This document shows positions 1 through 8,611 of a DNA stretch of 64,000 nt, piece by piece. Positions within the stretch are counted from its first letter, which is position 1. Each line of letters starts with the position of its first letter. The position numbers and the translations under genes were made by a program. The notes below the pieces were generated by a model. It had not been told where the DNA came from. It was given only the letters and a program-made list of their open reading frames with translations, and searched no databases. The stretch is from Mariluticola halotolerans (lineage in GTDB: Bacteria > Pseudomonadota > Alphaproteobacteria > Rhizobiales > Devosiaceae): positions 2,604,001-2,668,000 of the forward strand of contig NZ_CP090960.1 in assembly GCF_021611515.1 (NCBI RefSeq). Direction: 5' to 3'.

Positions 1-46
1 CGAGAAATTGATAGGTCGGGATTGCCGGTATGGATTTGAGGCCTGA

Positions 47-781
47 ATGACACCAGATGTGACGCAGTTGATCGGGTTCTATAAGTCGCCCCTTGGCCGG
101 ATCGCCCGCAGCCTGTTGACCGAGCAGGTGCGTGGACTGGCGGGCGATGTAACCGGGTTGAGGGTGCTCGGTCTTGGCTTTGCCACGCCTTATATGCGCT
201 TTACGCTCGCGAATGCTGAAAGGGTGCTGGCCTTCATGCCTGCACGTCAGGGGGCATCGTCATGGCCCCGTGAGGGACCGTCGCGCACCGTGTTGTGCGA
301 CCCGCTGGAAATGCCGCTCACCGATTCGGCGGTCGATCTGGTGATTGCGGTGCATGCATTTGAGCATGTAACCGATTCCGAGGAATTGATGCGCGAGCTT
401 TGGCGGGTCTGTGCCCCCAATGCCCGCATTATTGTTGTGGTGCCGCGCCGGCGCGGTTTGTGGGCGCAGCGCGACAATACCCCGTTCGGCAGCGGGCACC
501 CTTTTTCGCGCTCACAACTCGATGACTTGCTGCGACAGCATTCATTCACCCCGGAGGTTTGGCGCGATGCACTGTTTCTGCCGCCCTCGCAATTGCCGCC
601 TTTACTCAAATCGGCGCGTCTTTTTGAACGCGGTGGCCGGCTTTTGGGATCGACTCTGGCGGGGGCGATGTGTGTGAAGGCGAAAAAGGAATTGTTTCCC
701 GCCATTACCCGGCGGCAGCGCTCAGAGCGTCTGGTGCGGGTGCCGGCCTTGGCTCCCCAGGCCGCCATGCGCGCGGAATAG
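47..781 (+). CDS. Class I SAM-dependent methyltransferase
   Basis: This 244-residue cytosolic protein has a Rossmann methyltransferase core. A glycine-rich SAM-binding motif (LRVLGLGFATPY, about residues 40-51) is followed by an acidic strand, the DPLEMPLTDSAVDLVIAVHAFE stretch typical of Methyltransf_11 proteins, and VVVPRRRGLW. The substrate cannot be read from the sequence. A GAGG lies about 9 bases before the ATG. It runs in the same direction as hisC-tyrC with about 110 bases between, so it may or may not share their transcript. Recognition of the fold is firm; specificity is unknown. Confidence 0.8.
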   Translation: MTPDVTQLIGFYKSPLGRIARSLLTEQVRGLAGDVTGLRVLGLGFATPYMRFTLANAERVLAFMPARQGASSWPREGPSRTVLCDPLEMPLTDSAVDLVIAVHAFEHVTDSEELMRELWRVCAPNARIIVVVPRRRGLWAQRDNTPFGSGHPFSRSQLDDLLRQHSFTPEVWRDALFLPPSQLPPLLKSARLFERGGRLLGSTLAGAMCVKAKKELFPAITRRQRSERLVRVPALAPQAAMRAE

Positions 782-893
782 GCATGAAACCCAAGCCTGC
801 CGCGTGTCTTTCCTTTGCTTTGCGGCTTTGCTTTCAGTATGGTCGCGCGCGCTTTTGGAGACCCGAAGCGCCAAGCCAGACAGAGTGAATTGC

Positions 894-1985
894 ATGAGTG
901 ATCGTCCACAGCCGCAACCCGGTATCCTGAAAATTGCGCCCTATGTGCCGGGTAAATCCGGGGCGGGCGATGGCGTCTCGAAAGTGAAACTTTCGGCGAA
1001 TGAAAGTCCCTTGGGCGCGAGCCCCAAGGCGATTGCCGCTTATCGGGCATTCGCGGACCGGTTGGAAATCTACCCCGAGGGGACCTCTGCGGAATTACGC
1101 CAGGCGCTGGCCGAGGTTCACGGTATTGAAGCTGATCGCATTGTTGCCGGTTCGGGTTCTGATGAGGTGCTGCACCTTCTGGCCCAGACCTATCTGGGCG
1201 AAGGTGACGAGGCGATTTATTGCCAATATGGTTTTTCGGTTTACCCGATTGTCATTCAAGGGGCGAGTGCGACACCCGTTGTGGCACCTGAGGCTGATTA
1301 CACCGCCAGTGTTGATGCCATACTCGCCGCGGTGACTGCACAAACCAGAATGATTTTTCTGGCTAATCCGAACAATCCCACCGGCACCTATTTGAATGTC
1401 GCGGAATTGAGACGGCTGCAGAATGGTCTGCGCCCGGACATCCTCTTGGTGATCGACAGTGCCTATGCGGAATATGTCACCGCTGAGGACTATAGTGCGG
1501 GCATGGTTCTGGTGCGCGACAGCCAGAACACGGTGATGGTGCGAACATTTTCCAAAATGGGTCTGGCGGGCGTCCGCGTGGGCTGGTTCTACGGACCGGA
1601 TCATGTGGTGGATGCCGTCAACCGTCTGCGGGGGCCCTTCAATGTTAATGTGGCAGCCCAGGCGGCAGGCGCAGCTGCGGCACGGGACACGGCATTTACC
1701 CAGGCGCTTTGTGACTATAATGCAAAATGGCGGGACTGGTTGACGGCTGAATTGTCGAGCAACCAGCTGAGGGTTACACCCAGCCAGGGCAATTTCATTC
1801 TGGTGCATTTCCCTGATGTGGACGGGCAGCGTGCGCCTGACGCTTTTCAGATGCTGATGAATGCGGGATATGTCGTGCGTGAAATGGGCGGGTATGGCTT
1901 GCCCAATGCCTTGCGTATTTCCATTGGCAGCGAAGAGGCGATGCGCGCTGTGGCCCGTTTGCTCAAGAATTTCGGGACCGAATAA
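894..1985 (+). CDS. hisC: Histidinol-phosphate aminotransferase (HisC-type, PLP)
   Basis: This fold-type I PLP aminotransferase of 363 residues converts imidazole-acetol phosphate plus glutamate to histidinol phosphate. Some HisC paralogues transaminate aromatic keto acids. Visible motifs are ANESPLG (34-40), ANPNNPTG (157-164), the DSAYAEY strand and the PLP lysine in RTFSKMGLAG (Lys221). I place the start at the ATG at 894 because it matches HisC N-termini; an open frame continues upstream to 804. Its stop overlaps the tyrC start (TAATG), so the two are translationally coupled. That pairing suggests a role in tyrosine/phenylalanine as well as histidine synthesis, which is inference. Confidence 0.9.
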   Translation: MSDRPQPQPGILKIAPYVPGKSGAGDGVSKVKLSANESPLGASPKAIAAYRAFADRLEIYPEGTSAELRQALAEVHGIEADRIVAGSGSDEVLHLLAQTYLGEGDEAIYCQYGFSVYPIVIQGASATPVVAPEADYTASVDAILAAVTAQTRMIFLANPNNPTGTYLNVAELRRLQNGLRPDILLVIDSAYAEYVTAEDYSAGMVLVRDSQNTVMVRTFSKMGLAGVRVGWFYGPDHVVDAVNRLRGPFNVNVAAQAAGAAAARDTAFTQALCDYNAKWRDWLTAELSSNQLRVTPSQGNFILVHFPDVDGQRAPDAFQMLMNAGYVVREMGGYGLPNALRISIGSEEAMRAVARLLKNFGTE

Positions 1986-2920
1986 TGTTTGAAAAAATAG
2001 CCCTTGTCGGTATCGGTCTGATCGGCTCGTCGATTGCGTTATCGGTGCGGCAGCAGGGCCTTGCCAGGCACATTGCTATTTCGACGCGTAAAGCGCCGAC
2101 GCTGGCCGAAGCGGAAGCTCTGCGGCTGGGGGACAGCTATACGCTTTCCGCCGCTGAGGCGGTGCGTGATGCGGATCTGGTGGTGCTTTGTACGCCGGTG
2201 GGGGCCTATGAGGCGGTGATGGCCGAGATTGCCCCGGCATTGAAGCGGGGTGCCATTCTTTCCGATGTGGGTTCGGTCAAGCAATATGCGCTGGATGTCA
2301 TCCAGCCGCTGTTGCCTGAAGGCGTCCATTTCGTGCCGGGCCACCCTTTGGCCGGTACTGAATATTCAGGGCCGTCGGCCGGCTTTGCGGCCTTGTTCCG
2401 GGGACGCTGGTGTATTCTGACGCCCGGCACGGATGCCGATGCGCAGGCGGTGAGGATGCTGACCGGTTTCTGGGAGGCGCTGGGGTCGAGTGTTGAAGTG
2501 ATGGATGCGCCGCATCATGACCTTGTTCTGGCAATCACCAGCCATGTGCCGCATTTGATTGCCTATAATATTGTGGGCACGGTGGACGATCTGGCCAATG
2601 ATACCAAATCGGAGGTGATCAAGTTCTCTGCCTCAGGTTTTCGCGATTTCACCCGCATTGCAGCCTCTGACCCGGTGATGTGGCGCGATGTGTTCCTGAC
2701 CAATCGTGATGCGGTTCTGGAAATGCTGGGGCGGTTTCTTGTCGATCTGGACGTGTTGCATGCGGCGGTGCGTGACGGGGATGGGCCGGCACTTGAGGCC
2801 TTGTTCACGCGGACCCGGGCCATCCGCCGTTCCATTATTGACGCGGGACAGGAAACGGCGGCGGCTGACTTTGGCCGGGTGGGGTCCCCGCAAGACCAGG
2901 CTAGAACAGGGGCGGAATAA
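1985..2920 (+). CDS. tyrC: Prephenate/arogenate (cyclohexadienyl) dehydrogenase
   Basis: This 311-residue TyrA-family enzyme performs NAD(P)-dependent oxidative decarboxylation of prephenate or arogenate in tyrosine synthesis. The N-terminal Rossmann motif is VGIGLIGSSIA (about residues 8-18). Next come LVVLCTPVGAY, the SDVGSVK segment and the HPLAGTE motif with the catalytic histidine, then the all-helical dimerisation domain with ITSHVPHLIAYN. It starts on the last base of the hisC stop. Its 3' end overlaps the convergent DUF2125 gene by 20 bases. No ACT domain is present, so allosteric control by tyrosine is not evident. Confidence 0.92.
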   Translation: MFEKIALVGIGLIGSSIALSVRQQGLARHIAISTRKAPTLAEAEALRLGDSYTLSAAEAVRDADLVVLCTPVGAYEAVMAEIAPALKRGAILSDVGSVKQYALDVIQPLLPEGVHFVPGHPLAGTEYSGPSAGFAALFRGRWCILTPGTDADAQAVRMLTGFWEALGSSVEVMDAPHHDLVLAITSHVPHLIAYNIVGTVDDLANDTKSEVIKFSASGFRDFTRIAASDPVMWRDVFLTNRDAVLEMLGRFLVDLDVLHAAVRDGDGPALEALFTRTRAIRRSIIDAGQETAAADFGRVGSPQDQARTGAE

Positions 2921-3866
2921 CCCCCAGCGGGGCGAAACCTGCAATGACTGCACCACGGGTAATGGTCATGATCTGCTTCATGCCGCCATCCGCCTGCGGG
3001 GTACCAAACACCAACCCGCGCAATTCCGTCGGTATCAGGTCGCCAAAGCGTTCCGCCAGGCCGTTTGATGTCAGGGTCATATTGCCTTCAACTTCGCCAA
3101 TCGGGCTCAGGCCAAGTTCACCTTCGAGCAGAAGGCTGGTTTCACTGTCATCGGTTGCAAGGCGGAGAAGGGTCAGCCGTCCATCCGCCTGCTGCCAGAG
3201 GCGGGGCAGGGCCGGATCAGACCAGAGCCGGATATCGTCCGGAAGGTTGGATATTTCCGCCTCAAATGTTACCCGGCCATCGGCAATCTGATAGGCTGGC
3301 ATTGTTGCACCCTCGGTACGCGCGAAGCCCGCGAAGCTGGCCAGACGGGTATCTGCATCATGCCGTTCGGGCATATTGAGCAGGTGCATTTCCATAACGG
3401 GTGCGCTGGCGATCAATGTCTCGCCAAGCAGGGTGTCGATATATTCCAGATTTTCCATATGGAGCGACAAACGTTCGAGCAGCCAGCCATTCATGCGCAG
3501 GCTACCCTTGGCTTTGTCCCAGCGAATGCGTTGGTCCGTGCCAAAGAACGCGTCGGTATAGCGTAAAGGGCCTTCGGCAAAAGCAATGATGTGGGTCGGA
3601 CGATAGACCAGCGCGGTGGCCTTGATTTCAGGCACTTCAATCAGGATGTCGCCATCGGAAATATCTGCTTGTGCGCAAGTGACATCAAACCGGAACGGAA
3701 AACCGGTGACCGACAAATTGCCGCAAGTGACGGTGGGGGATCCCGGCGCCGGCGTCGCCATGAGGGCAATCTGTTTTGATATCTGGCCGGCTGCATAAAG
3801 CCATGCACCGGACCAGCCGGCAACCAGAATGACGATGAGCGCAAGAAGCAGAATGATTCGTTTCAT
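2901..3866 (-). CDS. DUF2125 domain-containing exported/membrane-anchored protein
   Basis: This 321-residue protein has an N-terminal hydrophobic segment (MKRIILLLALIVILVAGWSG, residues 1-20), then a periplasmic domain rich in beta strands. Readable signatures are VTCGNLSVTGFPFRFDVTC and repeated segments of the type GEVEGNMTLTSNGLAE. These match the DUF2125 family of alphaproteobacteria, whose role is unknown to me. The N-terminal segment could be an uncleaved anchor. The gene overlaps tyrC tail to tail, and diverges from the ChaC-like gene with about 170 bases between starts that should hold both promoters. Confidence 0.8.
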   Translation of the reverse strand: MKRIILLLALIVILVAGWSGAWLYAAGQISKQIALMATPAPGSPTVTCGNLSVTGFPFRFDVTCAQADISDGDILIEVPEIKATALVYRPTHIIAFAEGPLRYTDAFFGTDQRIRWDKAKGSLRMNGWLLERLSLHMENLEYIDTLLGETLIASAPVMEMHLLNMPERHDADTRLASFAGFARTEGATMPAYQIADGRVTFEAEISNLPDDIRLWSDPALPRLWQQADGRLTLLRLATDDSETSLLLEGELGLSPIGEVEGNMTLTSNGLAERFGDLIPTELRGLVFGTPQADGGMKQIMTITRGAVIAGFAPLGVIPPLF

Positions 3867-4037
3867 GGGGACGGGTTATATTTCAGTTTCGAAGACATCA
3901 CGAGTGCGGTTATGCTTTCATACGGGAGGTTTGTCGGCGGGCGTGTGCCGCAGCAGCTGGTGGCTTGAACTCTTCGGGGAAAACCCGAACGCCGGTTACG
4001 CGGGCAGGCAGCAATAGAACGTCGGGAATTCGGCATA

Positions 4038-4598
4038 ATGACGGCACAGACGCAAGTCACATCTTCTTACTGGGTTTTTGGCTATGGTTCGCTGATCTGG
4101 CGGCCGGGCTTCGTCTACCGGCAGGCGCAGCAGGCGCTGCTCTGGGGCGCGCATCGCAGTCTTTGCATTTATTCACATCGCTATCGCGGCACCGAAGAAA
4201 AGCCGGGTCTTGTGTTCGGGCTTGTGCCGGGCGGGTCCTGTCATGGCATGGCTTTTGAGGTGGGGGCTGCGGAGTGGCCTGAGGTGCGCGAATATTTGCG
4301 TGAACGGGAGCAGGTTTCCGGGGTCTATCGCGAGGCCTTGCGGCGGGTGCGGCTGGCCAGCGGAGAAATCATCGAAGCGCTGACGTTTCTGGTTGATCCG
4401 CATCATGTGCAATATGCGGGGAGACTGGATATCGCCGCTCAGCTTGCCTATGTGCGCGACGCCGCCGGGATGATGGGCCCGAACGCTGACTATGTGACGA
4501 ATACGGCGGAGCATCTGGAGCAGATGGGTATCAGGGACCGGCATTTGCTGGCGCTCAGCGCCTTACTGGCTGAACCCGCCAAGACGGAACCGGTATAG
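4038..4598 (+). CDS. ChaC-like gamma-glutamylcyclotransferase
   Basis: This 186-residue cytosolic enzyme of the GGCT fold releases 5-oxoproline and Cys-Gly from glutathione in characterised ChaC proteins. It opens with the family signature WVFGYGSLIWRPGF (about residues 12-25), the substrate loop, and continues with LVPGGSCHGMAFEV. YLREREQVSGVYRE follows, with the glutamate expected to act as general base. Length and motif order match bacterial ChaC. A GGGAA sequence sits about 10 bases before the ATG. No partner gene is apparent; the downstream gene is on the opposite strand. Confidence 0.88.
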   Translation: MTAQTQVTSSYWVFGYGSLIWRPGFVYRQAQQALLWGAHRSLCIYSHRYRGTEEKPGLVFGLVPGGSCHGMAFEVGAAEWPEVREYLREREQVSGVYREALRRVRLASGEIIEALTFLVDPHHVQYAGRLDIAAQLAYVRDAAGMMGPNADYVTNTAEHLEQMGIRDRHLLALSALLAEPAKTEPV

Positions 4599-4615
4599 TT
4601 TCATTTTCTTAGGGG

Positions 4616-4975
4616 CTAGCTGACAAGGCACAGGGCACCGGCGAGCTGGCCACCCTCAACATCCCACTGAATCTTCATCCGCTCAACATCGTCGGCCGGC
4701 GCCTCGAGGCGCAGGACTGAGGTGGCGGCCTTCATGGCATGGCGAAAACGCGCGCGGCTTGCCTGATCAACGATGAGGTCATCGGCAGTGCCGGTCCAGC
4801 CGGCCTGATTGCCCTTTGCCACGACATAAAGGTCGTGACCGCTCATTTTGAAATTATCGCGCGGCTGTTGTGCCAGGGTATAATACCGCCCCGACTGTCC
4901 GCGCCAGTTGATCGACTGCGCGAGATTATCGCCGGATATCAATGAATCGTGACTGGAGGCCAAAGTGTTTCTCAT
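4616..4975 (-). CDS. Hypothetical protein with a LexA-like box in its promoter
   Basis: I do not recognise this 119-residue soluble protein; no signal peptide or membrane segment is visible. It begins MRNTLASSHDSLISG and contains WRGQSGRYYTLAQ and YVVAKGNQAGWTGTADDL, with a mixed alpha/beta look. An open frame extends 11 codons upstream, but those codons would be encoded by the LexA-like box itself. The ATG at 4975 has an AAGG about 10 bases upstream, so I prefer it. A good -35 (TTGACT) with a 17-base spacer and the box precede it, suggesting DNA-damage control. Function unknown. Confidence 0.65.
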   Translation of the reverse strand: MRNTLASSHDSLISGDNLAQSINWRGQSGRYYTLAQQPRDNFKMSGHDLYVVAKGNQAGWTGTADDLIVDQASRARFRHAMKAATSVLRLEAPADDVERMKIQWDVEGGQLAGALCLVS

Positions 4976-4991
4976 CGCGTCGCACCTTAAA

Positions 4992-5025
4992 GAACAAATG
5001 TGGAACAAATTTGACTAAAAGTCAA
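4992..5025 (-). promoter_or_regulatory. Promoter with alphaproteobacterial LexA (SOS) box
   Basis: On the minus strand TTGACT (5020-5025) lies 17 bases upstream of CACATT (4997-5002). Across the latter sits GTTC-N7-GTTC (4992-5006; GAAC-N7-GAAC on the plus strand), the direct-repeat LexA target known in alphaproteobacteria. A second palindrome, TTGACT-AAA-AGTCAA (5011-5025), overlaps the -35. The arrangement would let LexA block RNA polymerase at the gene ending at 4616. The box match is seen directly; LexA binding is inference. Confidence 0.65.
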
Positions 5026-5126
5026 GCTTAATTCCTGCCCCCGACTATATGTATGAGTTCTTAACGCAACGTTGTCAATATGTAGTGGTTTGACGATTGT
5101 GCGCATACCAGACACTCACGGTTTCT

Positions 5127-5146
5127 AAAGGCTTATGTCAGCCTTT
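5127..5146 (-). terminator. Hairpin at the plsC 3' end, possible terminator
   Basis: AAAGGCT (5127-5133) pairs with AGCCTTT (5140-5146) around a 6-base loop. It overlaps the plsC stop codon and lies at the end of the ftsE-ftsX-plsC unit. The run of U after it is short, so termination efficiency is doubtful. Confidence 0.45.
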
Positions 5147-5938
5147 GTTAACCATAAGAACGTCCAGACGCGCCCTAAGTTCCGCAGAAAGCGGGCGGGC
5201 CAGGCCTTTTTTTGCAGCCTCAATGATTAGTTCCTCGGTGGCCGGCTCAATTGCGGCGATCATGCGGCGTTGCATTTCGGCGCTGTCGAGGCCGGCGGGG
5301 ATGGGGGGCAGGAATCGCGCCTTGGCCGTGCCGGGCCACAGAACCGGCGAGTTGCGTCCCCAGAACAGCCCCGAATTGACAGCCACCGGCACAACGGGGA
5401 CGTTCAGCTGTTCGTAAAGACGGGCGGCGCCGGACTTGTAGCTGAGATCGGCCAGCGGGGCCTTGCGAGTCCCTTCAGGAAAAATGATGATATGGCGTTT
5501 ATTCTCGATGGCCCTGCGGGCGTCATCGACCATGGCGGGGATCGCCTGTCCGCCCTTTTTCCTGTCGATGGAAATAGTGCCAAAGGCACTGGCCACCTTG
5601 CCGAAGAACGGGATGTCGATCAGTTCTTTCTTGGCGATGAAAGCGGGGTTCTCGACATGGGGCATTAACGCAAAAATATCCCAGTCGGACTGATGCTTGG
5701 AGACGATGATGCAGCCGGTCTCGGGAATATGTTCCGTGCCGGAAATTTCGCTGCGAATGCCTGTCAGCCAGCGCAACATGACAAGATTGGACGCGGCCCA
5801 ATAGCGCGCGACGGGCCAAAGGGCTGTCAGCCATTTATCGGAGAAAAGACCGACCGTGCCCAGCACGATGGCAAGGATTGCGGTCTGCCCGATAAAGAGC
5901 AGATAGAAAAACAATGACCTTATGGCCTGGATTACCAT
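5138..5938 (-). CDS. plsC: 1-acyl-sn-glycerol-3-phosphate acyltransferase
   Basis: This 266-residue inner-membrane acyltransferase adds the second acyl chain to lysophosphatidate, giving phosphatidic acid. It has an N-terminal membrane segment (about residues 8-32). The HX4D catalytic motif is KHQSDWD (His82, Asp87), followed by the substrate motif FPEGTRK (near 156-162) and VPVVPVAVNSG. It is the third gene of the leftward ftsE-ftsX-plsC set, about 47 bases after ftsX. Related genomes often carry a YdcF-type gene between ftsX and plsC; none is present here. Confidence 0.92.
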   Translation of the reverse strand: MVIQAIRSLFFYLLFIGQTAILAIVLGTVGLFSDKWLTALWPVARYWAASNLVMLRWLTGIRSEISGTEHIPETGCIIVSKHQSDWDIFALMPHVENPAFIAKKELIDIPFFGKVASAFGTISIDRKKGGQAIPAMVDDARRAIENKRHIIIFPEGTRKAPLADLSYKSGAARLYEQLNVPVVPVAVNSGLFWGRNSPVLWPGTAKARFLPPIPAGLDSAEMQRRMIAAIEPATEELIIEAAKKGLARPLSAELRARLDVLMVNKG

Positions 5939-5985
5939 GCAAGCTTCCTCAAGATGCTGCGCTGCGCGAAGGGGTTTTTACCCGG

Positions 5986-6909
5986 TCAGGAAATCTGCGC
6001 CAGAAACCGCCGCACGGTGACGCCGGAGGTCATGGCTGTCAATCCGGCAATGACGGGCACAATCAAGACAATGCCGGCAATACCGCCAAAGCCAAGTGAA
6101 AAACTGCCAAACAGCACGTTGATCTGTGCGCCGGAGGTGCCCGGCAGAAGGATGGCGGTGATGATGCCGGCAAAGGTGAAAAAGCCCAGCGCGCTGACGC
6201 CGCCGATAACCCCGCCGCGCAAGCCGATCATCAGAAAACGCCCCTGAAACTCCCCGGCGACAAAGCGGTTGGATGCCCCGATAAAATGCAGCACATCAAC
6301 AATATCGCGGTTGGACGCCATGGTGCCACGGGTGGCAAAGATAACGGCCAGCACCGTTGCCGCCAGAATCAGCAGCAAAACCATGATGCCGGAAACCACG
6401 ATGGTACCGGCCATGGTGTTGAGTTGTTGACGCCAGGCGGCATGGGTGTCGAGGCTTGCGCCTTTTATTGCTGTGAGCTCGCGGCTCAGCCTTTCCATGT
6501 CGGCCCCGTTGGGGTCGGACAATTCCACGACAACGAGGCGGGGAATGCGCAGCTCGGTAAGGTCCAGTCCTTCGCCCAGCCAAGGTTTCAGGAGGGCTTC
6601 GCTTTCCTCGATCGAGAGCGCATGGGCATTGGCGACGCCGGGTGTCTCCTCGGCGATTGATTCAGCCAGACGCAGATTGGCATCCATCAACTCGCCCTCG
6701 ACGGGACGGATCTGGATCGTGACCTCGCGGCCCACATCGGCAGACCAGGCGATGGCGGATTTTTGCACGAGTGCAACGCCCCCGAAGGTGACGCAGGACA
6801 AAAAGGTCATGATCGCAACCAGAAACATCAAGGTACGCCCGGCGACTGACTGGCTGGGAACGATGGGGGCGACCTTACGGCGGTCTTCGCGGTTTTCCGG
6901 GTCAATCAT
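5986..6909 (-). CDS. ftsX: Cell-division ABC transporter permease FtsX
   Basis: This 307-residue inner-membrane partner of FtsE transmits FtsEX ATPase cycles to septal peptidoglycan hydrolases. The start MIDPENRED overlaps the last 8 bases of ftsE, which is the usual coupling; a longer open frame running back into ftsE is ignored. TM1 is at about residues 26-48. A periplasmic domain follows (about 50-165), then three C-terminal membrane segments in the FtsX/MacB arrangement, with a GLTAMTSGVTVRRFLAQIS tail. Confidence 0.93.
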   Translation of the reverse strand: MIDPENREDRRKVAPIVPSQSVAGRTLMFLVAIMTFLSCVTFGGVALVQKSAIAWSADVGREVTIQIRPVEGELMDANLRLAESIAEETPGVANAHALSIEESEALLKPWLGEGLDLTELRIPRLVVVELSDPNGADMERLSRELTAIKGASLDTHAAWRQQLNTMAGTIVVSGIMVLLLILAATVLAVIFATRGTMASNRDIVDVLHFIGASNRFVAGEFQGRFLMIGLRGGVIGGVSALGFFTFAGIITAILLPGTSGAQINVLFGSFSLGFGGIAGIVLIVPVIAGLTAMTSGVTVRRFLAQIS

Positions 6910-7561
6910 GGATGACGATCTTTCCATCATTGAGCAGCATGCGCGGATAATCGAATTTCTTGAGCATATAGAGTTCGTGGGTGGCGATGATGATCGTGGT
7001 ACCCATCCGGTTGAGTTCGGCAAACAGATGCACCAGCCGCTCCGATAGTTCGGGGTCCACATTACCGGTCGGTTCATCGGCGAGCAGAATATCGGGGCGG
7101 GCGATAACGGCGCGGGCGATGGCGGCGCGCTGTTTCTCACCGCCGGAGAGCACTTCGGGATGCGCATCCATGCGGTTGCCCAGCCCAACCCAGTCGAGCA
7201 GTTCCTCGACATTGGCGCGATAGTCGCTCTCTTCCTGTCCCAGCACACGCAGGGGCAGGGCGACATTTTCAAATGTCGTCATGTGGTCAAGCAGCCGAAA
7301 TTCCTGAAAGACGATGCCGATATGACGACGCAGTGCCAATAGCCGGTCGCGCCCGAGCTGGGTAATGTCCTCACCAAACATGGAGATACGGCCACTTGTG
7401 GGGCGCAATGACAAAAGCAAAAGGCGCAGCAGCGAGGTTTTCCCCGCGCCCGAGGGGCCGGTGAGAAAATGAAACGAGCCGGGGGCGATGGAAAAGTTGA
7501 GATTTTTCAGAATCTCGGGACCTTCACCATATCGCAGGCCTACATCTTTGAACTCGATCAC
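6902..7561 (-). CDS. ftsE: Cell-division ATP-binding protein FtsE
   Basis: This 219-residue cytosolic ABC ATPase energises FtsX at the septum. Walker A is GPSGAGKT (35-42), the signature motif is LSGGEKQR, and Walker B is [12 protein letters not shown], followed by an ATHE switch histidine. Length and motif spacing match FtsE rather than a general exporter ATPase. It is the first gene of the ftsE-ftsX-plsC unit. It diverges from the zinc-ribbon gene at 7701, leaving 139 bases for both promoters. Confidence 0.95.
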   Translation of the reverse strand: MIEFKDVGLRYGEGPEILKNLNFSIAPGSFHFLTGPSGAGKTSLLRLLLLSLRPTSGRISMFGEDITQLGRDRLLALRRHIGIVFQEFRLLDHMTTFENVALPLRVLGQEESDYRANVEELLDWVGLGNRMDAHPEVLSGGEKQRAAIARAVIARPDILLADEPTGNVDPELSERLVHLFAELNRMGTTIIIATHELYMLKKFDYPRMLLNDGKIVIHD

Positions 7562-7700
7562 AGTGCCTCGCTCCGAATCACTTCTGGCATCTCATCATAA
7601 CAGTCCTGACCACCGGGGTGGATGCGGTGCGCGCGCCGTTTCAGGAGTTTTAACCTCCCACCGACTATCATGGGCAGATAATTTTTGCGTTGCGGTTGTC

Positions 7701-8567
7701 ATGATCATCACCTGCCCAAATTGCCAGACGCGCTACCAGGTGGCGGAAAAGGCCATCGGCTCGGCCGGGCGCAAGGTGCAGTGCGCGCATTGCCATCAGT
7801 CATGGCAGGCTGTGGCTGAGAAAGAAGATCCCAAGCCCAAGCCGAAACTGGTCCCCCCCGCTGCGCCAAAGCCTGCGCGGGATGGGGATGATGATCGCTT
7901 GTTCGACGCGGCTGACGAAGCAGCGCTTGATGCGGCTTTTGAGCGCGAGGAAACGCGCGCGGCCCCGGTTCGGGGCAAATCTGAAGATGTATCAACCAGC
8001 AGTGATGAAACTGCTATGGCAGATGCGGGGCCTGAGACCGAAAAGGCGGGGCTGGATACGGCGTTGCAGAACAGCCGTCACAAGGCAATGCTGAAGCGGC
8101 AGATTAATTTTGCCCGCAACCTGCCGATGAGCCAGATCCGGGGCAATATGCGCATTGCAGCGATTTGCCTTTTGGCTTTGCTTGTCGGGGGCGGCTATTT
8201 TTTTCGCACGGAAGTGGTGCGGCTGTTTCCTGATCTGGCCGGGGTTTATGAAGCTGTCGGGCTGAAAGTGAACGTGGTGGGGCTTGAATTCAGGAATGTC
8301 GAGACACTACGTGCAGTAAAAAGTCGCGGGGATGTGATGGTTGTCTCTGGCCGTATACAGAATATTACCGGTCAGCAGGTCAAGGTGCCCGCAATTGTCG
8401 TCACGCTTTGTGACGATGCCGGGGTGGCGCTGTATTCATGGAGTGTCACGCCTGTCGTCAGCCTGATTGGACCAGGCGAAAATGTAGAATTCGAAACCCA
8501 GCTGAATGCGCCGCCGGATGGGGTGACGCGGGTCAAGCTGGCATTTGCAGATGGCCGCGCGAGTTAA
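7701..8567 (+). CDS. MJ0042-type zinc-ribbon / DUF3426-like membrane protein
   Basis: This 288-residue protein starts with a short zinc ribbon of MJ0042 type: CPNC at 5-8 and CAHC at 28-31. A charged, proline/alanine-rich linker (about 40-130) leads to one membrane segment (IAAICLLALLVGGGYFF, about 150-170). The C-terminal domain, with VVSGRIQNITGQQVKVPAIVV and GENVEFETQLNAPPDGVTRVKLAF, resembles DUF3426. The likely topology is a cytosolic ribbon and a periplasmic beta domain. The ATG at 7701 begins exactly at the ribbon; upstream in-frame codons are not used. Role unknown; it stands between ftsE and cpdR. Confidence 0.82.
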   Translation: MIITCPNCQTRYQVAEKAIGSAGRKVQCAHCHQSWQAVAEKEDPKPKPKLVPPAAPKPARDGDDDRLFDAADEAALDAAFEREETRAAPVRGKSEDVSTSSDETAMADAGPETEKAGLDTALQNSRHKAMLKRQINFARNLPMSQIRGNMRIAAICLLALLVGGGYFFRTEVVRLFPDLAGVYEAVGLKVNVVGLEFRNVETLRAVKSRGDVMVVSGRIQNITGQQVKVPAIVVTLCDDAGVALYSWSVTPVVSLIGPGENVEFETQLNAPPDGVTRVKLAFADGRAS

Positions 8568-8611
8568 AGTTCGCAAGCGTTAGGGTCAGCGGCTGACCGG
8601 GGAGATTTTTT

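Noticed and set aside
247-1050. Long minus-strand open frame across the methyltransferase and hisC
   Set aside because: It is a shadow of two real genes, rich in Arg/Ser/Pro, with no recognisable domain or ribosome-binding site.
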